Shown here: positions 24,401-37,473 of the stretch, piece after piece
How the letters are laid out: each line of letters opens with the position of its first letter
Position numbering within the stretch: position 1 is the first letter of the stretch
Source of the DNA: Acidilobaceae archaeon
GTDB lineage: Archaea > Thermoproteota > Thermoprotei_A > Sulfolobales > Acidilobaceae
NCBI GenBank assembly: GCA_026413755.1
Contig: JAOAKH010000003.1
Span: 34,416 to 98,415, forward strand
DNA: 64,000 nucleotides
Direction of reading: 5' to 3'
Translations under genes and position numbers: made by a program
The notes under the pieces: model-generated
The model's database searches: none
What the model saw: the letters and a program-made list of their open reading frames with translations, nothing else
Told to the model about the DNA's origin: nothing

Positions 24401-24995
24401 GGACGCTACTCCCTTCTACAAGGAGAGCATAGATAGCATAAGGTTAGAGCTGTTGAAGCTCGGCTATGATCCGGATGCGAGGGAAGTAATGTACGACGGC
24501 AGGACTGGCGACCTGATTCAGAGACCTATTGTTATGGGTATTGTGTTCTACCAGAGGCTCTACCACATGGTCTCGAGCAAAATGCATGCGAGGGCCACCG
24601 GAAAGGTGCAGCTGCTCACCAGACAGCCCACGGAGGGCAAGGCTAAGCAAGGAGGCCTCAGGTTCGGCGAGATGGAGAGGGACAGCCTCGTGGGCCACGG
24701 AGCAGCAATGGTGCTGAGAGACAGGATGATGGAGGCAAGCGATATATACACAATATACGTCTGCAACATCTGTGGTCACATAGGCTGGTACAATAGGAAG
24801 AAGCAGCTCTACGAGTGCCCCATTCATGGCGCCGAGGGCGACCTCAGGCCCGTGAAGGTGCCCTACGCTTTCAAGCTCCTGCTACAAGAGCTATTGAGCA
24901 TGGCCATAAAGCCGGAGATAAAGGTGACGGATAAAATAGCCCTTATATCGCCTCTCTTCCAGAAAAGGGAGAAAGGGTCTGAGGAAGGTAGCTAG
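21480..24995 (+). CDS. rpoB: RNA polymerase subunit B (Rpo2), unsplit
   Basis: A 1171-residue single-chain second-largest RNA polymerase subunit. Hallmarks include '[20 protein letters not shown]', '[25 protein letters not shown]', '[29 protein letters not shown]', '[13 protein letters not shown]' and the C-terminal zinc-binding element '[10 protein letters not shown]...CPIHG' (three Cys and a nearby His). Several archaeal groups split this gene into B' and B''; here it is whole, as is usual in crenarchaea. The ATG at 21480 comes 1 bp after the rpoH stop. Translation of the downstream A' subunit begins 10 bp after the stop. Confidence 0.98.
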   Translation: [1171 protein letters not shown]

Positions 24996-25005
24996 GGGGA
25001 TCTAT

Positions 25006-29195
<4,190 letters not shown>

Positions 29196-29204
29196 GGGTG
29201 GACT

Positions 29205-29636
29205 ATGAGCGAGGACAGGATCACCGTGGAGGAGCTCAAGTTCATGTCAATATTCAGCGAGGTGACAGGAGCGACTCCGATCAGGTGCATAGTGGAGGAG
29301 GAGAGCGGAAAACTGCTCTTCTTGGTGAACAAGGGGGAGCTGGGCAAGGCCGTTGGGAGGAACGGCGCGAACATAAGGGTGCTGGGCGAGCTCTTCAAGA
29401 GGTCCGTGGAGGTCTTCGAGTACTCTGATAATGTGGAAGAAATGGTGAGGAACCTCTTCCCAGCAGTGAGAATACTAGAGGTGAGCGTTTCAGAGAGGGG
29501 CGAAGAGAAGTTGATTAGCGTTAGGGTTAGAGAGGAAGACAAGGGGAGGGCCATAGGGAGGAACGGCAGGAACGTTAAGAGGGCCAGCCTTGTGCTGTCG
29601 AAGCTGTTTGGGCCCTGCAGGGTGGTCGTGAAATGA
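29205..29636 (+). CDS. nusA: NusA-like KH-domain protein
   Basis: A 143-residue archaeal NusA consisting only of two KH domains, without the bacterial S1 and acidic domains. The GXXG loops are in 'GKAVGRNGANIRVL' (about 45-58) and 'GRAIGRNGRNVKRA' (about 113-126). It is thought to bind RNA during transcription elongation or termination. The ATG is preceded by GTAGGGGTGG, 9 bp after L30e. It is within the RNA polymerase operon. Confidence 0.93.
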   Translation: MSEDRITVEELKFMSIFSEVTGATPIRCIVEEESGKLLFLVNKGELGKAVGRNGANIRVLGELFKRSVEVFEYSDNVEEMVRNLFPAVRILEVSVSERGEEKLISVRVREEDKGRAIGRNGRNVKRASLVLSKLFGPCRVVVK

Positions 29637-29660
29637 TTATAGGGCTCCCCATAGCTCATT

Positions 29661-30119
29661 GTGGAGGTGCCTGAGGTGCCGGGAAAGAAGTCTCCCTCTG
29701 GGCTTTTCGCAGCTAGGCAGCTGAGAAGTAAGAGAATGAAGTTCAGGTGGAGCCAGAAGGAGTTCAGGAGAAGAGCGCTGAGGCTAAAGGAGAAGTACGA
29801 TCCGCTAGAGGGAAGGCCTATGGCCAGGGGAATAGTGCTGGAGAAGGTGGGGGTAGAGTCGAGGCAGCCTAACTCTGCGCTGAGGAAGTGCGTGAGGGTT
29901 CAGCTAGTTAAGAACAAGAAGGTGGTCACGGCCTTCGTGCCGTACGACGGAGGCATCCTCTACATAGACGAGCACGATGAGGTCATAGTAGAGGGCATTG
30001 GCGGCCCCATGGGTAAGTCGCTAGGCGATATACCAGGCGTCAGGTACAAGGTAGTTATGGTGAACGGCGTCTCTCTCAAGGCCCTTTGGGAGGGCAAGAA
30101 GCAGAAGCCTAGGAGGTAG
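29661..30119 (+). CDS. rps12: Small ribosomal subunit protein S12 (uS12)
   Basis: A 152-residue decoding-centre protein. The conserved '[33 protein letters not shown]' and '[35 protein letters not shown]' blocks contain the usual PNSA loop. The GTG start lies 24 bp after nusA. In many archaea S7, EF-1alpha and S10 follow directly; here they are 17 kb away at 12-14 kb with L2, so the str-type cluster is split. Confidence 0.96.
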   Translation: MEVPEVPGKKSPSGLFAARQLRSKRMKFRWSQKEFRRRALRLKEKYDPLEGRPMARGIVLEKVGVESRQPNSALRKCVRVQLVKNKKVVTAFVPYDGGILYIDEHDEVIVEGIGGPMGKSLGDIPGVRYKVVMVNGVSLKALWEGKKQKPRR

Positions 30120-30120
30120 C

Positions 30121-30588
30121 CTACTGCTCCTCCTCTTCCTCTGCCTCTTGCTCGTCCACGAGGTCCCTCTTCACATATATTGATTTCCCTGTGAGCAGGG
30201 CTAGGAATATAGCGTGGCTGGGGATCATCTTTATGCTCATCCGCACCCCTTCCTCCTCAAAGACCACCGAGGCGGAGTAGAGGCCTGTCATGCGGTCCAG
30301 CTCGTCCACTACTACGTGCTTTAGCGATCGACCTAGCACTTCCTTAAACCTCTCGTTAGAGAGGAGGAAGGCAAAGAGGCTCTGCCTCCGCGGCAGAGGG
30401 CCATAGGCAGTCATTATCTTTATGGCCTCCGCGACGTCAGTCGGTATGCTGACCATAGTGAACATGCGGCCGTCCTCCAGCTTGAGCCTGAGCTCTAGGA
30501 TATGAGCGTCCATGTACTCAGTGCTAATGTACCTCGAGTTAACCTGAACCTGCACAGCCTCTAGTAATTCTCCTCTAGTAGTGGGCAC
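30121..30588 (-). CDS. BFN/DUF151 domain protein
   Basis: A predicted 155-residue protein of the 'bifunctional nuclease' (DUF151) family. The core 'SIPTDVAEAIKIM', 'PRRQSLFAFLL', 'GLYSASVVFEEEGVRMSIKMIPSHAIFLALLTGKSIYVKRDL' matches the family pattern, in which the Asp/Ser-rich 'SDAI' site is here 'SHAI'. The C-terminus is an acidic tail of Glu residues. The frame runs on to 30648, but a minus-strand TATA box (TATAAAAAG, 30627-30619) implies a transcript start near 30598, so GTG at 30588 is the likely near-leaderless start. It converges on rps12 with 1 bp between. Its cellular role in archaea is unknown. Confidence 0.7.
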   Translation of the reverse strand: MPTTRGELLEAVQVQVNSRYISTEYMDAHILELRLKLEDGRMFTMVSIPTDVAEAIKIMTAYGPLPRRQSLFAFLLSNERFKEVLGRSLKHVVVDELDRMTGLYSASVVFEEEGVRMSIKMIPSHAIFLALLTGKSIYVKRDLVDEQEAEEEEEQ

Positions 30589-30618
30589 CTCAATTACCGA
30601 TATAGGGGAGGGGGTGAG

Positions 30619-30627
30619 CTTTTTATA
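30619..30627 (-). promoter_or_regulatory. TATA box of the BFN gene
   Basis: TATAAAAAG on the minus strand, about 25 bp before the predicted transcript start (near 30598) and 31-39 bp before the GTG start. It decides against the longer start at 30648, which would lie upstream of the promoter. Confidence 0.55.
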
Positions 30628-30656
30628 GCTTTCTAAGAGGAGGCACAAGCAGCGTA

Positions 30657-30668
30657 AAGCTTATATAG
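30657..30668 (+). promoter_or_regulatory. TATA box of the thermosome gene
   Basis: 'aagcttatatag' lies about 60 bp before the ATG at 30721. The expected transcript start near 30690 leaves a leader with a strong extended Shine-Dalgarno (GGAGGCGGGTGAT, about 30703-30715), fitting a highly expressed chaperonin. Confidence 0.55.
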
Positions 30669-30720
30669 AAGTGACGCTCCGTAGAAACTTTGGAGTAGCA
30701 CGGGAGGCGGGTGATAGGGA

Positions 30721-32382
30721 ATGGCGACGGGGGTTCCCATACTGGTGCTGAAGGAGGGGGCTCAGAGGACATATGGTAGAGAGGCCCTCAGGGCTAACAT
30801 AATGGCAGCCAAGATAATGGCTGAGATACTCAAAACCAGCCTAGGCCCTAGGGGCTTGGACAAAATGCTAGTTGACTCCTTCGGCGACATAGTCGTTACC
30901 AACGACGGGGCTACTATAGTCAAGGAGATGGAGGTCCAGCACCCCGCGGCAAAGCTGCTCGTGGAGGTAGCTAAGGCGCAGGATGCAGAGGTGGGCGACG
31001 GCACTACTTCGGTCGTCGTCCTCGCGGGCACCTTGCTGGAGAAGGCGGAGAAGCTGCTCGACGAGAACATACATCCTTCCATCGTCATCAGCGGCTACGT
31101 AAAGGCCCTCAAGAGATCCCTGGAGGCCTTGGACCAGGTAGCTGTTCCCGTCGACGTCGAGGACGATGCTAGCCTGAGGAAGATAGTCAACACCACCCTT
31201 GCAAGCAAGTACATAGGTCATGGGCCTGAGAGGGAGAAGATAGCAGACATGGTAATAGAGGCCATAAAGGCGATAGCAGAGAGGAGGCCTGACGGCAGCT
31301 ACTATGTGGACCTCGATAACGTGAAAATAGAGAAGAAGAAGGGAGGGAGCATCTTCGACTCCAAGATCATCAGGGGCATAGTGCTTGACAAAGAGGTAGT
31401 GCACCCCGGCATGCCAAAGAGAGTCGAGAAGGCTAAGATACTTGTGCTCGACGCAGCGCTGGAGATCCAGAAGCCCGACCTCACTACGAAGATAAGGGTA
31501 ACCGACGTGGAGCAGTTGGACAAGTTCCTCGAGGAGGAGACCAACTTACTGAAGGACATGGTGGAGAAAATAGCTGCCACGGGCGCCAACGTCGTCATAA
31601 CGCAAAAGGGCATAGACGAAGTGGCGCAGCACTTCCTAGCTAAGAAGGGCATCCTGGCGGTGAGGAGGGTTAAGAGGAGCGACATAGAGAAGCTCGCGAG
31701 GGCTACGGGAGCTAAGATAGTCACTAGCTTGAGGGACTTGAAGGAGGACTACCTGGGATATGCTGAGCTAGTAGAGGAGAGGAAGGTGGGAGAGGACAAG
31801 ATGGTCTTCGTAGAGGGGGCAAAGAACCCGAGGAGCATAACCATACTGCTAAGAGGAGCTAACGACATGCTGCTCGACGAGGCAGAGAGGAACATAAAGG
31901 ACGCCCTCCATTCCCTGAGGAACATATTGAGGGAGCCCAAGATAGTGGCCGGAGGAGGGGCAGTGGAGGTGGAGCTTGCTGAGCAGCTCAGGAGCTATGC
32001 CAGGAGCGTGGGAGGGAAGGAGCAGCTGGCCATAGAGGCTTATGCAGAGGCGCTGGAGAACATTGCTATGATACTTGCAGAGAGCGCAGGCCTAGACCCC
32101 CTTGACTCGCTGCTGCAGCTAAGGAGCCTCCACACAAAGGGAATGAAGGAGGCGGGGGTAAACGTCCTGGCTAGCAAGTTGGCAGAGAACATCAGAGAGC
32201 TCGGTATATTCGAGCCTGTGCTAGTGAAGAAGCAGGTGGTGAAGAGTGCCACCGAGGCTGCCACCTCACTGCTAAAGATAGACGACGTGATAGCTGCTGC
32301 ACCGCCAAAGAAGGAGGAGAAGGAGAAGAAGAAGGAGAGGGAGGAAGAGGAGGAGAAACCAAAGGGGCTAGAGGAGCTGTAA
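30721..32382 (+). CDS. ths: Thermosome subunit (group II chaperonin)
   Basis: A 553-residue ATP-dependent chaperonin subunit. The equatorial ATPase signatures '[30 protein letters not shown]' and '[15 protein letters not shown]' are at about 42-95, the apical domain with helical protrusion at about 215-370, and '[20 protein letters not shown]' later. The tail is a charged Lys/Glu stretch ending in GLEEL rather than the Gly-Met repeat seen in some group II chaperonins. A strong ribosome-binding site and TATA box precede it. Only one subunit gene is in this window; partners may be elsewhere. Confidence 0.97.
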   Translation: MATGVPILVLKEGAQRTYGREALRANIMAAKIMAEILKTSLGPRGLDKMLVDSFGDIVVTNDGATIVKEMEVQHPAAKLLVEVAKAQDAEVGDGTTSVVVLAGTLLEKAEKLLDENIHPSIVISGYVKALKRSLEALDQVAVPVDVEDDASLRKIVNTTLASKYIGHGPEREKIADMVIEAIKAIAERRPDGSYYVDLDNVKIEKKKGGSIFDSKIIRGIVLDKEVVHPGMPKRVEKAKILVLDAALEIQKPDLTTKIRVTDVEQLDKFLEEETNLLKDMVEKIAATGANVVITQKGIDEVAQHFLAKKGILAVRRVKRSDIEKLARATGAKIVTSLRDLKEDYLGYAELVEERKVGEDKMVFVEGAKNPRSITILLRGANDMLLDEAERNIKDALHSLRNILREPKIVAGGGAVEVELAEQLRSYARSVGGKEQLAIEAYAEALENIAMILAESAGLDPLDSLLQLRSLHTKGMKEAGVNVLASKLAENIRELGIFEPVLVKKQVVKSATEAATSLLKIDDVIAAAPPKKEEKEKKKEREEEEEKPKGLEEL

Positions 32383-32424
32383 ACGCTTTTTAGATCTTTC
32401 CTTTCCTCCATTCGGGGACTCCTT

Positions 32425-33555
32425 TTGAAGGTCTGCTTAGTGATAGACTGGCACCCGTACAGCATAGGGGGCGTACAGTCCCACGTGAGAGACCTCTACG
32501 AAGCCGTGAGGTCTAGGGGAGTGGAGGCGTGCGTGCTGTCCAGGAAAATAGGGGCGAGGGAGGCAAGACTCATGAGCGAGGAGGGCCATTACGTAGTGGA
32601 CTCCGTCCTCCCCGTGGAGGCCCTCTTTGTGCCGCCTAGTAGGAGAGGCATTAGGGAGGCTATGGAGAGGGCCTCTCCTGACGTAGTCCACTCCCATCAC
32701 ATCTTCACCCTCCTCCCCCTCCTCTCCCTCGAGGTAGCCGACGAGCTGGGGGCTCCTTCTGTGGCCACAAACCACACGATATTTCTGGCCCACGACTCAC
32801 GCAGAGTGTGGGGCGCGCTTTCCTTCCTCCTCCCTACAAGGCACTACTTGAGGTACTCGCGTGCTGTCATATCGGTGAGCAGGGCGGCCGACAAGTTCGT
32901 GGAGAGCATAATGGGCCACGAGTTCCAAGCAAAGAGATACGTTATACCTGGTGGCGTTGATACGAGGAAGTACTCTCCGGGAGAGGAGGGCAACTACGTT
33001 CTCTTTGTGGGCAGACTCGTCTTCAGAAAGGGCCTTCACGTGCTCTTGGAGGCTTTTTCTAAGCTGGAAGATAGGGAGACGGAGCTTGTGGTGGTGGGCA
33101 AGGGCTACATGGAGCTCCCTGCACAAATAATGATCAGGCTCCTTGGGCTTGAGGGGAGGGTTCATATGATGGGAGCTGTGCCGGAAAAAGAGAAGATAGA
33201 GCTATACAGAAGGGCTAAGGTCGTTGTGATCCCAAGCATAGTGAACGAAAGCCTCGGCATAGTGGCACTGGAAGCCATGGCAGCGGGGAAGCCTGTCATA
33301 GCCACGAGGGTGGGAGGGCTGGAGGAGATAGTAGAGGACGGCAAGACTGGGATCTTAGTGAGGCCCGCTGACGCTGAATCTTTGGCTAGGGCCCTGGAAG
33401 CCCTCTTGGTGGACAAGGGCTTAAGGATAAAGCTTGGGGCCAACGCTAGGAGGGCGGCAGAGGAGAAGTACTCGTGGGACGTGGTGGTGGAGAAGATATT
33501 GGAGGTGTACAAGGAGGTTCATGATGAGAGGCCAGGCCGACCGGTCAGGGGATGA
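32425..33555 (+). CDS. Glycosyltransferase family 4
   Basis: A 376-residue GT-B-fold glycosyltransferase. The N-terminal 'VIDWHPYSIGGVQSHVRDLYEAV' is the acceptor-side glycine loop. The C-terminal 'LFVGRLVFRKGLHVLLEAF' and 'VVIPSIVNESLGIVALEAMAAGKPVIATRVGGLEEIV' give the EX7E donor site of GT4 enzymes. It resembles archaeal phosphatidylinositol or glycan mannosyltransferases, but donor and acceptor are not deducible. The TTG at 32425 is chosen because it starts the first strand directly. It lies just upstream of the phosphate transport operon, which has its own promoter, so linkage is unclear. Confidence 0.88.
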   Translation: MKVCLVIDWHPYSIGGVQSHVRDLYEAVRSRGVEACVLSRKIGAREARLMSEEGHYVVDSVLPVEALFVPPSRRGIREAMERASPDVVHSHHIFTLLPLLSLEVADELGAPSVATNHTIFLAHDSRRVWGALSFLLPTRHYLRYSRAVISVSRAADKFVESIMGHEFQAKRYVIPGGVDTRKYSPGEEGNYVLFVGRLVFRKGLHVLLEAFSKLEDRETELVVVGKGYMELPAQIMIRLLGLEGRVHMMGAVPEKEKIELYRRAKVVVIPSIVNESLGIVALEAMAAGKPVIATRVGGLEEIVEDGKTGILVRPADAESLARALEALLVDKGLRIKLGANARRAAEEKYSWDVVVEKILEVYKEVHDERPGRPVRG

Positions 33556-33574
33556 GGAGGGTCTTAAGCTCTGA

Positions 33575-33584
33575 CATTATATAT
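33575..33584 (+). promoter_or_regulatory. TATA box of the pst operon
   Basis: 'cattatatat' just after the end of the glycosyltransferase gene. A transcript start near 33605 would precede the ATG at 33651, which has a GGAGAAGAG Shine-Dalgarno. This argues that pstS starts at 33651 and not at the upstream in-frame ATG at 33552. Confidence 0.55.
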
Positions 33585-33650
33585 CTATATAGACCCCTTA
33601 GATCACGTAAAAGGGAATTGAGCAGCCATGTGGTCTTTGAGGAGAAGAGT

Positions 33651-34907
33651 ATGAGCGGAGACTCTAGGCTGGTATTCATAGGAGGGGCTCTCGTGCTACT
33701 AGTGCTCATAGCAGTGGGCGTACTGCTAGTCAGCCAGCCGCCAGCTGCTCCTGCCCCAACCCCCACTAGGACTCCTACCCCTACTGAGACCCCAACTCCG
33801 ACCCCAACCATAGCCCCAACCCCCGCTACCCCCACGCCGACGCCCACTCCTACCGTAGCCCCCGCCCCTGCAACTCCTACCCCGACTGTGCTCGCGGGAG
33901 GAAGGGAGGTAAAGATACTTGCCGCGGGAGCGACCTTCCTCTTCCCACAAATGGACCTATGGGCTAAGGAGTTTAGGGCAAGGCACAGGAACGTGGTGAT
34001 AGAGTACTCCAGTATAGGCAGCGGCGCAGGCCAGGCTAGGTTCCTGGAGAAGGTGGTGGACATAGGAGCCACTGATCCGCCCCTCACGAGGGCTAACCTT
34101 GAGAGGGCCAGGCAGGACCCTAGGGGAGTCATTCAGATGCCAGTAGTTATTGGAGCCGTAGTCGTAGTCTACAACCTCCCGATGGTGGAGGGCAAGCTGA
34201 GGCTTGACGGCAGGGTCTTAGCCATGATATACAAGGGGGAAATAGAGAAGTGGAACGACCCGAGGATAGCAGCCCTCAACCCAGGCGTGAAGCTGCCGGA
34301 TGCCCCGATAGTGGTCGTGAGGAGATCCGACGCGAGCGGCACTACTAACATATTCACGCTCTTCCTCCACAAGGCCTCCGAGGGCTATTGGGAGAGGGAG
34401 AGGGTAGGCACTCAGCCCAGCTGGCCTATAGACCAGGTAGCTCCAGCTAGGGCTAGGGCAGGCAGAGGCAACGAGGGAGTGTCTGGGATCGTGAGGACGA
34501 CCTTATATTCGATAGGCTACGTAGAGTATACTCATGCCCTGACGGCAGGGCTTGCAATGGCTCAGGTGAGGAACGCGGCAGGCAAGTTCATGGACCCCAC
34601 GCCAGAAACTATGATGTCTGCAGCCGCAGGGGCCTTTAGGTTCTTCCCAGCAGATCCGGGCGAGGACTTCAACGCCGCCTGGGAGAGCGTTGTGTATGCT
34701 CCAGGAGATAATTCCTACCCCATCACTTCGTTCTCCTTCCTCCTCTTCTACAGGGTATACCCAAAGGACAAGGCAGAGGTAATCATTGAGTTCATAAGGT
34801 GGATAAACACTGAGGGCCAGAACATAATGGCGGCAGGCTATATCCCCATCCCGGAGGAGATCAGAAGGTATAACCTCAGAGCTATAGGGCTAATAAGAGA
34901 GGGCTGA
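33651..34907 (+). CDS. pstS: Phosphate ABC transporter substrate-binding protein PstS
   Basis: A 418-residue phosphate-binding protein. Residues 6-27 form an N-terminal membrane anchor without a lipobox cysteine. Residues about 29-82 are an uninterrupted Pro/Thr-rich linker (TPTPT repeats, probably O-glycosylated). The remainder is the PstS fold: 'AAGATFLFPQMDLWAKEF', 'YSSIGSGAGQARFL', 'IGATDPPLT', and 'RRSDASGTTNIFTLFL' near the binding site, with Arg/Ser/Asp/Thr residues that bind phosphate in the family. The in-frame extension upstream (33552-33650) overlaps the previous gene and the promoter, so I left it out. pstC follows by 5 bp. Confidence 0.92.
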   Translation: MSGDSRLVFIGGALVLLVLIAVGVLLVSQPPAAPAPTPTRTPTPTETPTPTPTIAPTPATPTPTPTPTVAPAPATPTPTVLAGGREVKILAAGATFLFPQMDLWAKEFRARHRNVVIEYSSIGSGAGQARFLEKVVDIGATDPPLTRANLERARQDPRGVIQMPVVIGAVVVVYNLPMVEGKLRLDGRVLAMIYKGEIEKWNDPRIAALNPGVKLPDAPIVVVRRSDASGTTNIFTLFLHKASEGYWERERVGTQPSWPIDQVAPARARAGRGNEGVSGIVRTTLYSIGYVEYTHALTAGLAMAQVRNAAGKFMDPTPETMMSAAAGAFRFFPADPGEDFNAAWESVVYAPGDNSYPITSFSFLLFYRVYPKDKAEVIIEFIRWINTEGQNIMAAGYIPIPEEIRRYNLRAIGLIREG

Positions 34908-34912
34908 AAAGT

Positions 34913-35860
34913 TTGGGCTATGCGAGGGCTTCGTCCCATGACAAGCTAGTTTTTTACTTTCTCGCAGTTCCCACTCTCGTAGTTATCCTTGTGCTTGTGA
35001 TCATATTCCTCACAGAGCTCATAAGCAGCTACCCCATATTTGATGTGCAGGGCTTCTGGACCACCCTTACTTTCATAGGCTGGCACTCTACTGATGAGCC
35101 GCCAGAGAAATGGCCTGGGCCTCGATATGGCCTACTCCCTCTCATATGGGGGACAGTATACCTCTCTGCCATTGCAGTCTTGATAGCCCTTCCGCTCTCC
35201 ATATCGCTCGCCGTCTTCATAGAGGAGCTCCTTCCCAAGAGGTTTAGGGGGTATATGTCCTCCATAGTCGACCTCATGGCAGGGACTCCTACAATACTTT
35301 TCGGTCTCTGGGCCCTGGGCTTCCTCGGGCCTCTTTTGCGAGAGGGCTTCATGGAGCCTGCCCACGAGCACCTAGGCTACCTTCCCTTCTTCAGCTGCCC
35401 GCCACTCTCGCACACTAGCGTGCTGACTGCAGGCGTCATGCTGGCAATTATGATAGTCCCCTTCATGGTGGCCGTGATACAAGAATCATATAGGGCCATA
35501 CCAGTTACCTACAAAGAGGCCGCCTGGAGCCTTGGCCTCACTAGATTTGAGTACGTAAGGTTGAACCTCTCCATGATATTGCCTGCAATAGTCTCTGCGG
35601 CCCTCCTGGGCGTAGGTAGAGCCTCCAGCGAGACCGCCGCCGTGTCCCTAGTGGTAGGCAACATATACAACTACCAGCCGGGGCTATGCCTCTTCTCCCC
35701 GATACATACGCTGACCTCCATCATAGCGGCAAACTTCGGTGAGGTGGAGATGTACCCGTACATGAGGGAGGCTCTCTTTGCGGGGGGTCTGGTGCTGCTT
35801 ACTCTCGGCATGATCGTTAACGCCTTTGGGATCTTATTGCTGAAGAGGATTAGGTTCTAG
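34913..35860 (+). CDS. pstC: Phosphate ABC transporter permease PstC
   Basis: A 315-residue permease with about six transmembrane helices, the first at about residues 10-33. The cytoplasmic EAA-type loop 'YKEAAWSLGLTRFEYVRLNLSMILPAIVSAALLGVGRASSETAAV' contacts the ATPase. An early hydrophilic loop (about 40-70) faces outside. The TTG start lies 5 bp after pstS and pstA starts directly at the stop, so it belongs to a compact operon. Confidence 0.92.
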   Translation: MGYARASSHDKLVFYFLAVPTLVVILVLVIIFLTELISSYPIFDVQGFWTTLTFIGWHSTDEPPEKWPGPRYGLLPLIWGTVYLSAIAVLIALPLSISLAVFIEELLPKRFRGYMSSIVDLMAGTPTILFGLWALGFLGPLLREGFMEPAHEHLGYLPFFSCPPLSHTSVLTAGVMLAIMIVPFMVAVIQESYRAIPVTYKEAAWSLGLTRFEYVRLNLSMILPAIVSAALLGVGRASSETAAVSLVVGNIYNYQPGLCLFSPIHTLTSIIAANFGEVEMYPYMREALFAGGLVLLTLGMIVNAFGILLLKRIRF

Positions 35861-36715
35861 GTGACGGAGATGGACGCGAGAAGGCTTTTGGACAGCCTTT
35901 TCACGGTTACCGTCACCCTGCTAGCTCTTGCTGCAGTGCTACCCATATTTCACATAATACTGTACATCACCGTCAAAGGGCTCCCTGTAGTTATGGAAGC
36001 GGGGATAGACTTTTTCACAGAGATACCTCCCTCCCCGATAAGGACGACAGAGCTGGGCGGCATAGCGCCTGCGCTGGCAGGGACCCTTTTCATGACTACC
36101 GTCGCGACCCTGCTCTCTGTTCCCATAGCAGTCCTAGCTGCAGTCTTCTCAGCGGAGTACCCCAATCATAGCCTGACGAGGGTCGTGAGGGCTACCACCA
36201 GATCTCTCTTAGAGGTGCCCACGATCGTGATAGGTATTGTGGTCTTTGCCCTCCTGGTCCAGCCTTTTGGCAGGTTCACGGCGCTGGCGGGCGCTGTGGC
36301 CCTCGCCATAGTTATGATACCCTACGTCTACACGTACACAGAGCTGGCGCTACTCTCGGTGCCCAGAACATACATAGAGGCAGGATATGGCATAGGCCTT
36401 AAGAGGGCTCAAGTAATATACATGATAACCGCGGGCGTAGCCAGGAGGGGCATAGCGAGGGGAGTAACGGTTGCTATAGCGAAGGCCATGGGCGAGACCG
36501 CTCCTCTGCTTTTCACGGCCTTCGGGGCAAGGAACATGATATTCGGCGGACCCCTCGAGCCCAGCGATGCCATAACCCTCATGATATACGTCTTCATCCA
36601 GAGCCCCTTCGAGCACTGGCACAAGATAGCGTGGGGAGCAGCCTTCGTGCTGCTAGTCTTATATCTTGCCCTCTTCCTAATATCGCGGAGGCTAGTAAAA
36701 GAGGTGAGATTGTGA
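35861..36715 (+). CDS. pstA: Phosphate ABC transporter permease PstA
   Basis: A 284-residue permease with about six transmembrane helices and the coupling loop '[48 protein letters not shown]'. GTG at 35861 immediately follows the pstC stop; ATG at 35870 is also possible and has GGTGACGG before it. The last codons overlap the pstB start (GTGA). Confidence 0.92.
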   Translation: MTEMDARRLLDSLFTVTVTLLALAAVLPIFHIILYITVKGLPVVMEAGIDFFTEIPPSPIRTTELGGIAPALAGTLFMTTVATLLSVPIAVLAAVFSAEYPNHSLTRVVRATTRSLLEVPTIVIGIVVFALLVQPFGRFTALAGAVALAIVMIPYVYTYTELALLSVPRTYIEAGYGIGLKRAQVIYMITAGVARRGIARGVTVAIAKAMGETAPLLFTAFGARNMIFGGPLEPSDAITLMIYVFIQSPFEHWHKIAWGAAFVLLVLYLALFLISRRLVKEVRL

Positions 36716-37473
36716 ACGGGCCTGCCATCGAGATAAGGGACCTGAGGGTGAGTATCGGAGAGAAGGAGATATTGAAAGGGATAAACCTCACGATACCAGA
36801 GGGCACTATATCTGCCCTAATGGGTCCCAGCGGTAGCGGGAAGACGACGTTGTTGAGAGTAGTGAATAGACTAATAGATCTTATAGATGGTGTGAAGGTC
36901 AGCGGCATCGTGAAGGTCTTCGGCAAGTCCATAATGGATATGGACGTGTACGAGGTGAGGAGGATGAGCGGTATGGTTTTCCAGATCCCTAACCCCTTCC
37001 CTCATATGAGCATATACGACAACGTGGCTATTGGCGCTAGGGTGAATGGCGTTGCAAAGAGCAAGAGAGAGCTGGACGAGCTGGTGAAGTGGGCCCTAGA
37101 GAGGGCAATGCTGTGGGACGAGGTTAAGAGCAGACTTAGGGACCCCCCGTGGAGGCTGAGCGGCGGGCAGCAGCAGAGGCTCTGTCTGGCTAGAGCGCTA
37201 GCCCTCAAGCCAAAGTTACTCCTCCTCGACGAGCCTACAGCTAACATAGATCCGGTCAACACGCTAAAGATAGAAGAGGCCCTAAGGAACTTGAGGAAGG
37301 AGGAGGGCATGACGATATTTATGGTGACTCACATGCCTCAGCAGGCCATAAGGCTAGCGGACTACACGGTCATGATATATGATGGGAGGGTGGTGGAGGA
37401 GGGTCCTACGGAGGAAATAGCTATAAGCCCGCGGCACGAACTAACTAGAAAGTTCCTAAGGGGAGAAGTGTGA
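36712..37473 (+). CDS. pstB: Phosphate ABC transporter ATPase PstB
   Basis: A 253-residue ABC ATPase. Walker A 'GPSGSGKTT' (about 37-45), Q-loop '[15 protein letters not shown]', signature '[15 protein letters not shown]', Walker B '[12 protein letters not shown]' and H-loop 'VTHMPQQA' are all intact and of the PstB type. The frame extends upstream inside pstA, but the GTG at 36712 overlapping the pstA stop (GTGA), with GAGGTGAG before it, is the natural start. The phoU-like gene overlaps its stop in the same way. Confidence 0.95.
   Translation: MNGPAIEIRDLRVSIGEKEILKGINLTIPEGTISALMGPSGSGKTTLLRVVNRLIDLIDGVKVSGIVKVFGKSIMDMDVYEVRRMSGMVFQIPNPFPHMSIYDNVAIGARVNGVAKSKRELDELVKWALERAMLWDEVKSRLRDPPWRLSGGQQQRLCLARALALKPKLLLLDEPTANIDPVNTLKIEEALRNLRKEEGMTIFMVTHMPQQAIRLADYTVMIYDGRVVEEGPTEEIAISPRHELTRKFLRGEV

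Noticed and set aside
30589..30648. Longer BFN/DUF151 protein from 30648
   Set aside because: The start would lie upstream of the TATA box for this gene.
33552..33650. Long N-terminal extension of PstS from ATG 33552
   Set aside because: It overlaps the previous gene and the TATA box, encodes no signal or domain, and a better ATG with Shine-Dalgarno and membrane anchor is at 33651.
33720..33900. CCC/ACC-rich repeats as a separate repeat element
   Set aside because: They simply encode the Pro/Thr linker of PstS.
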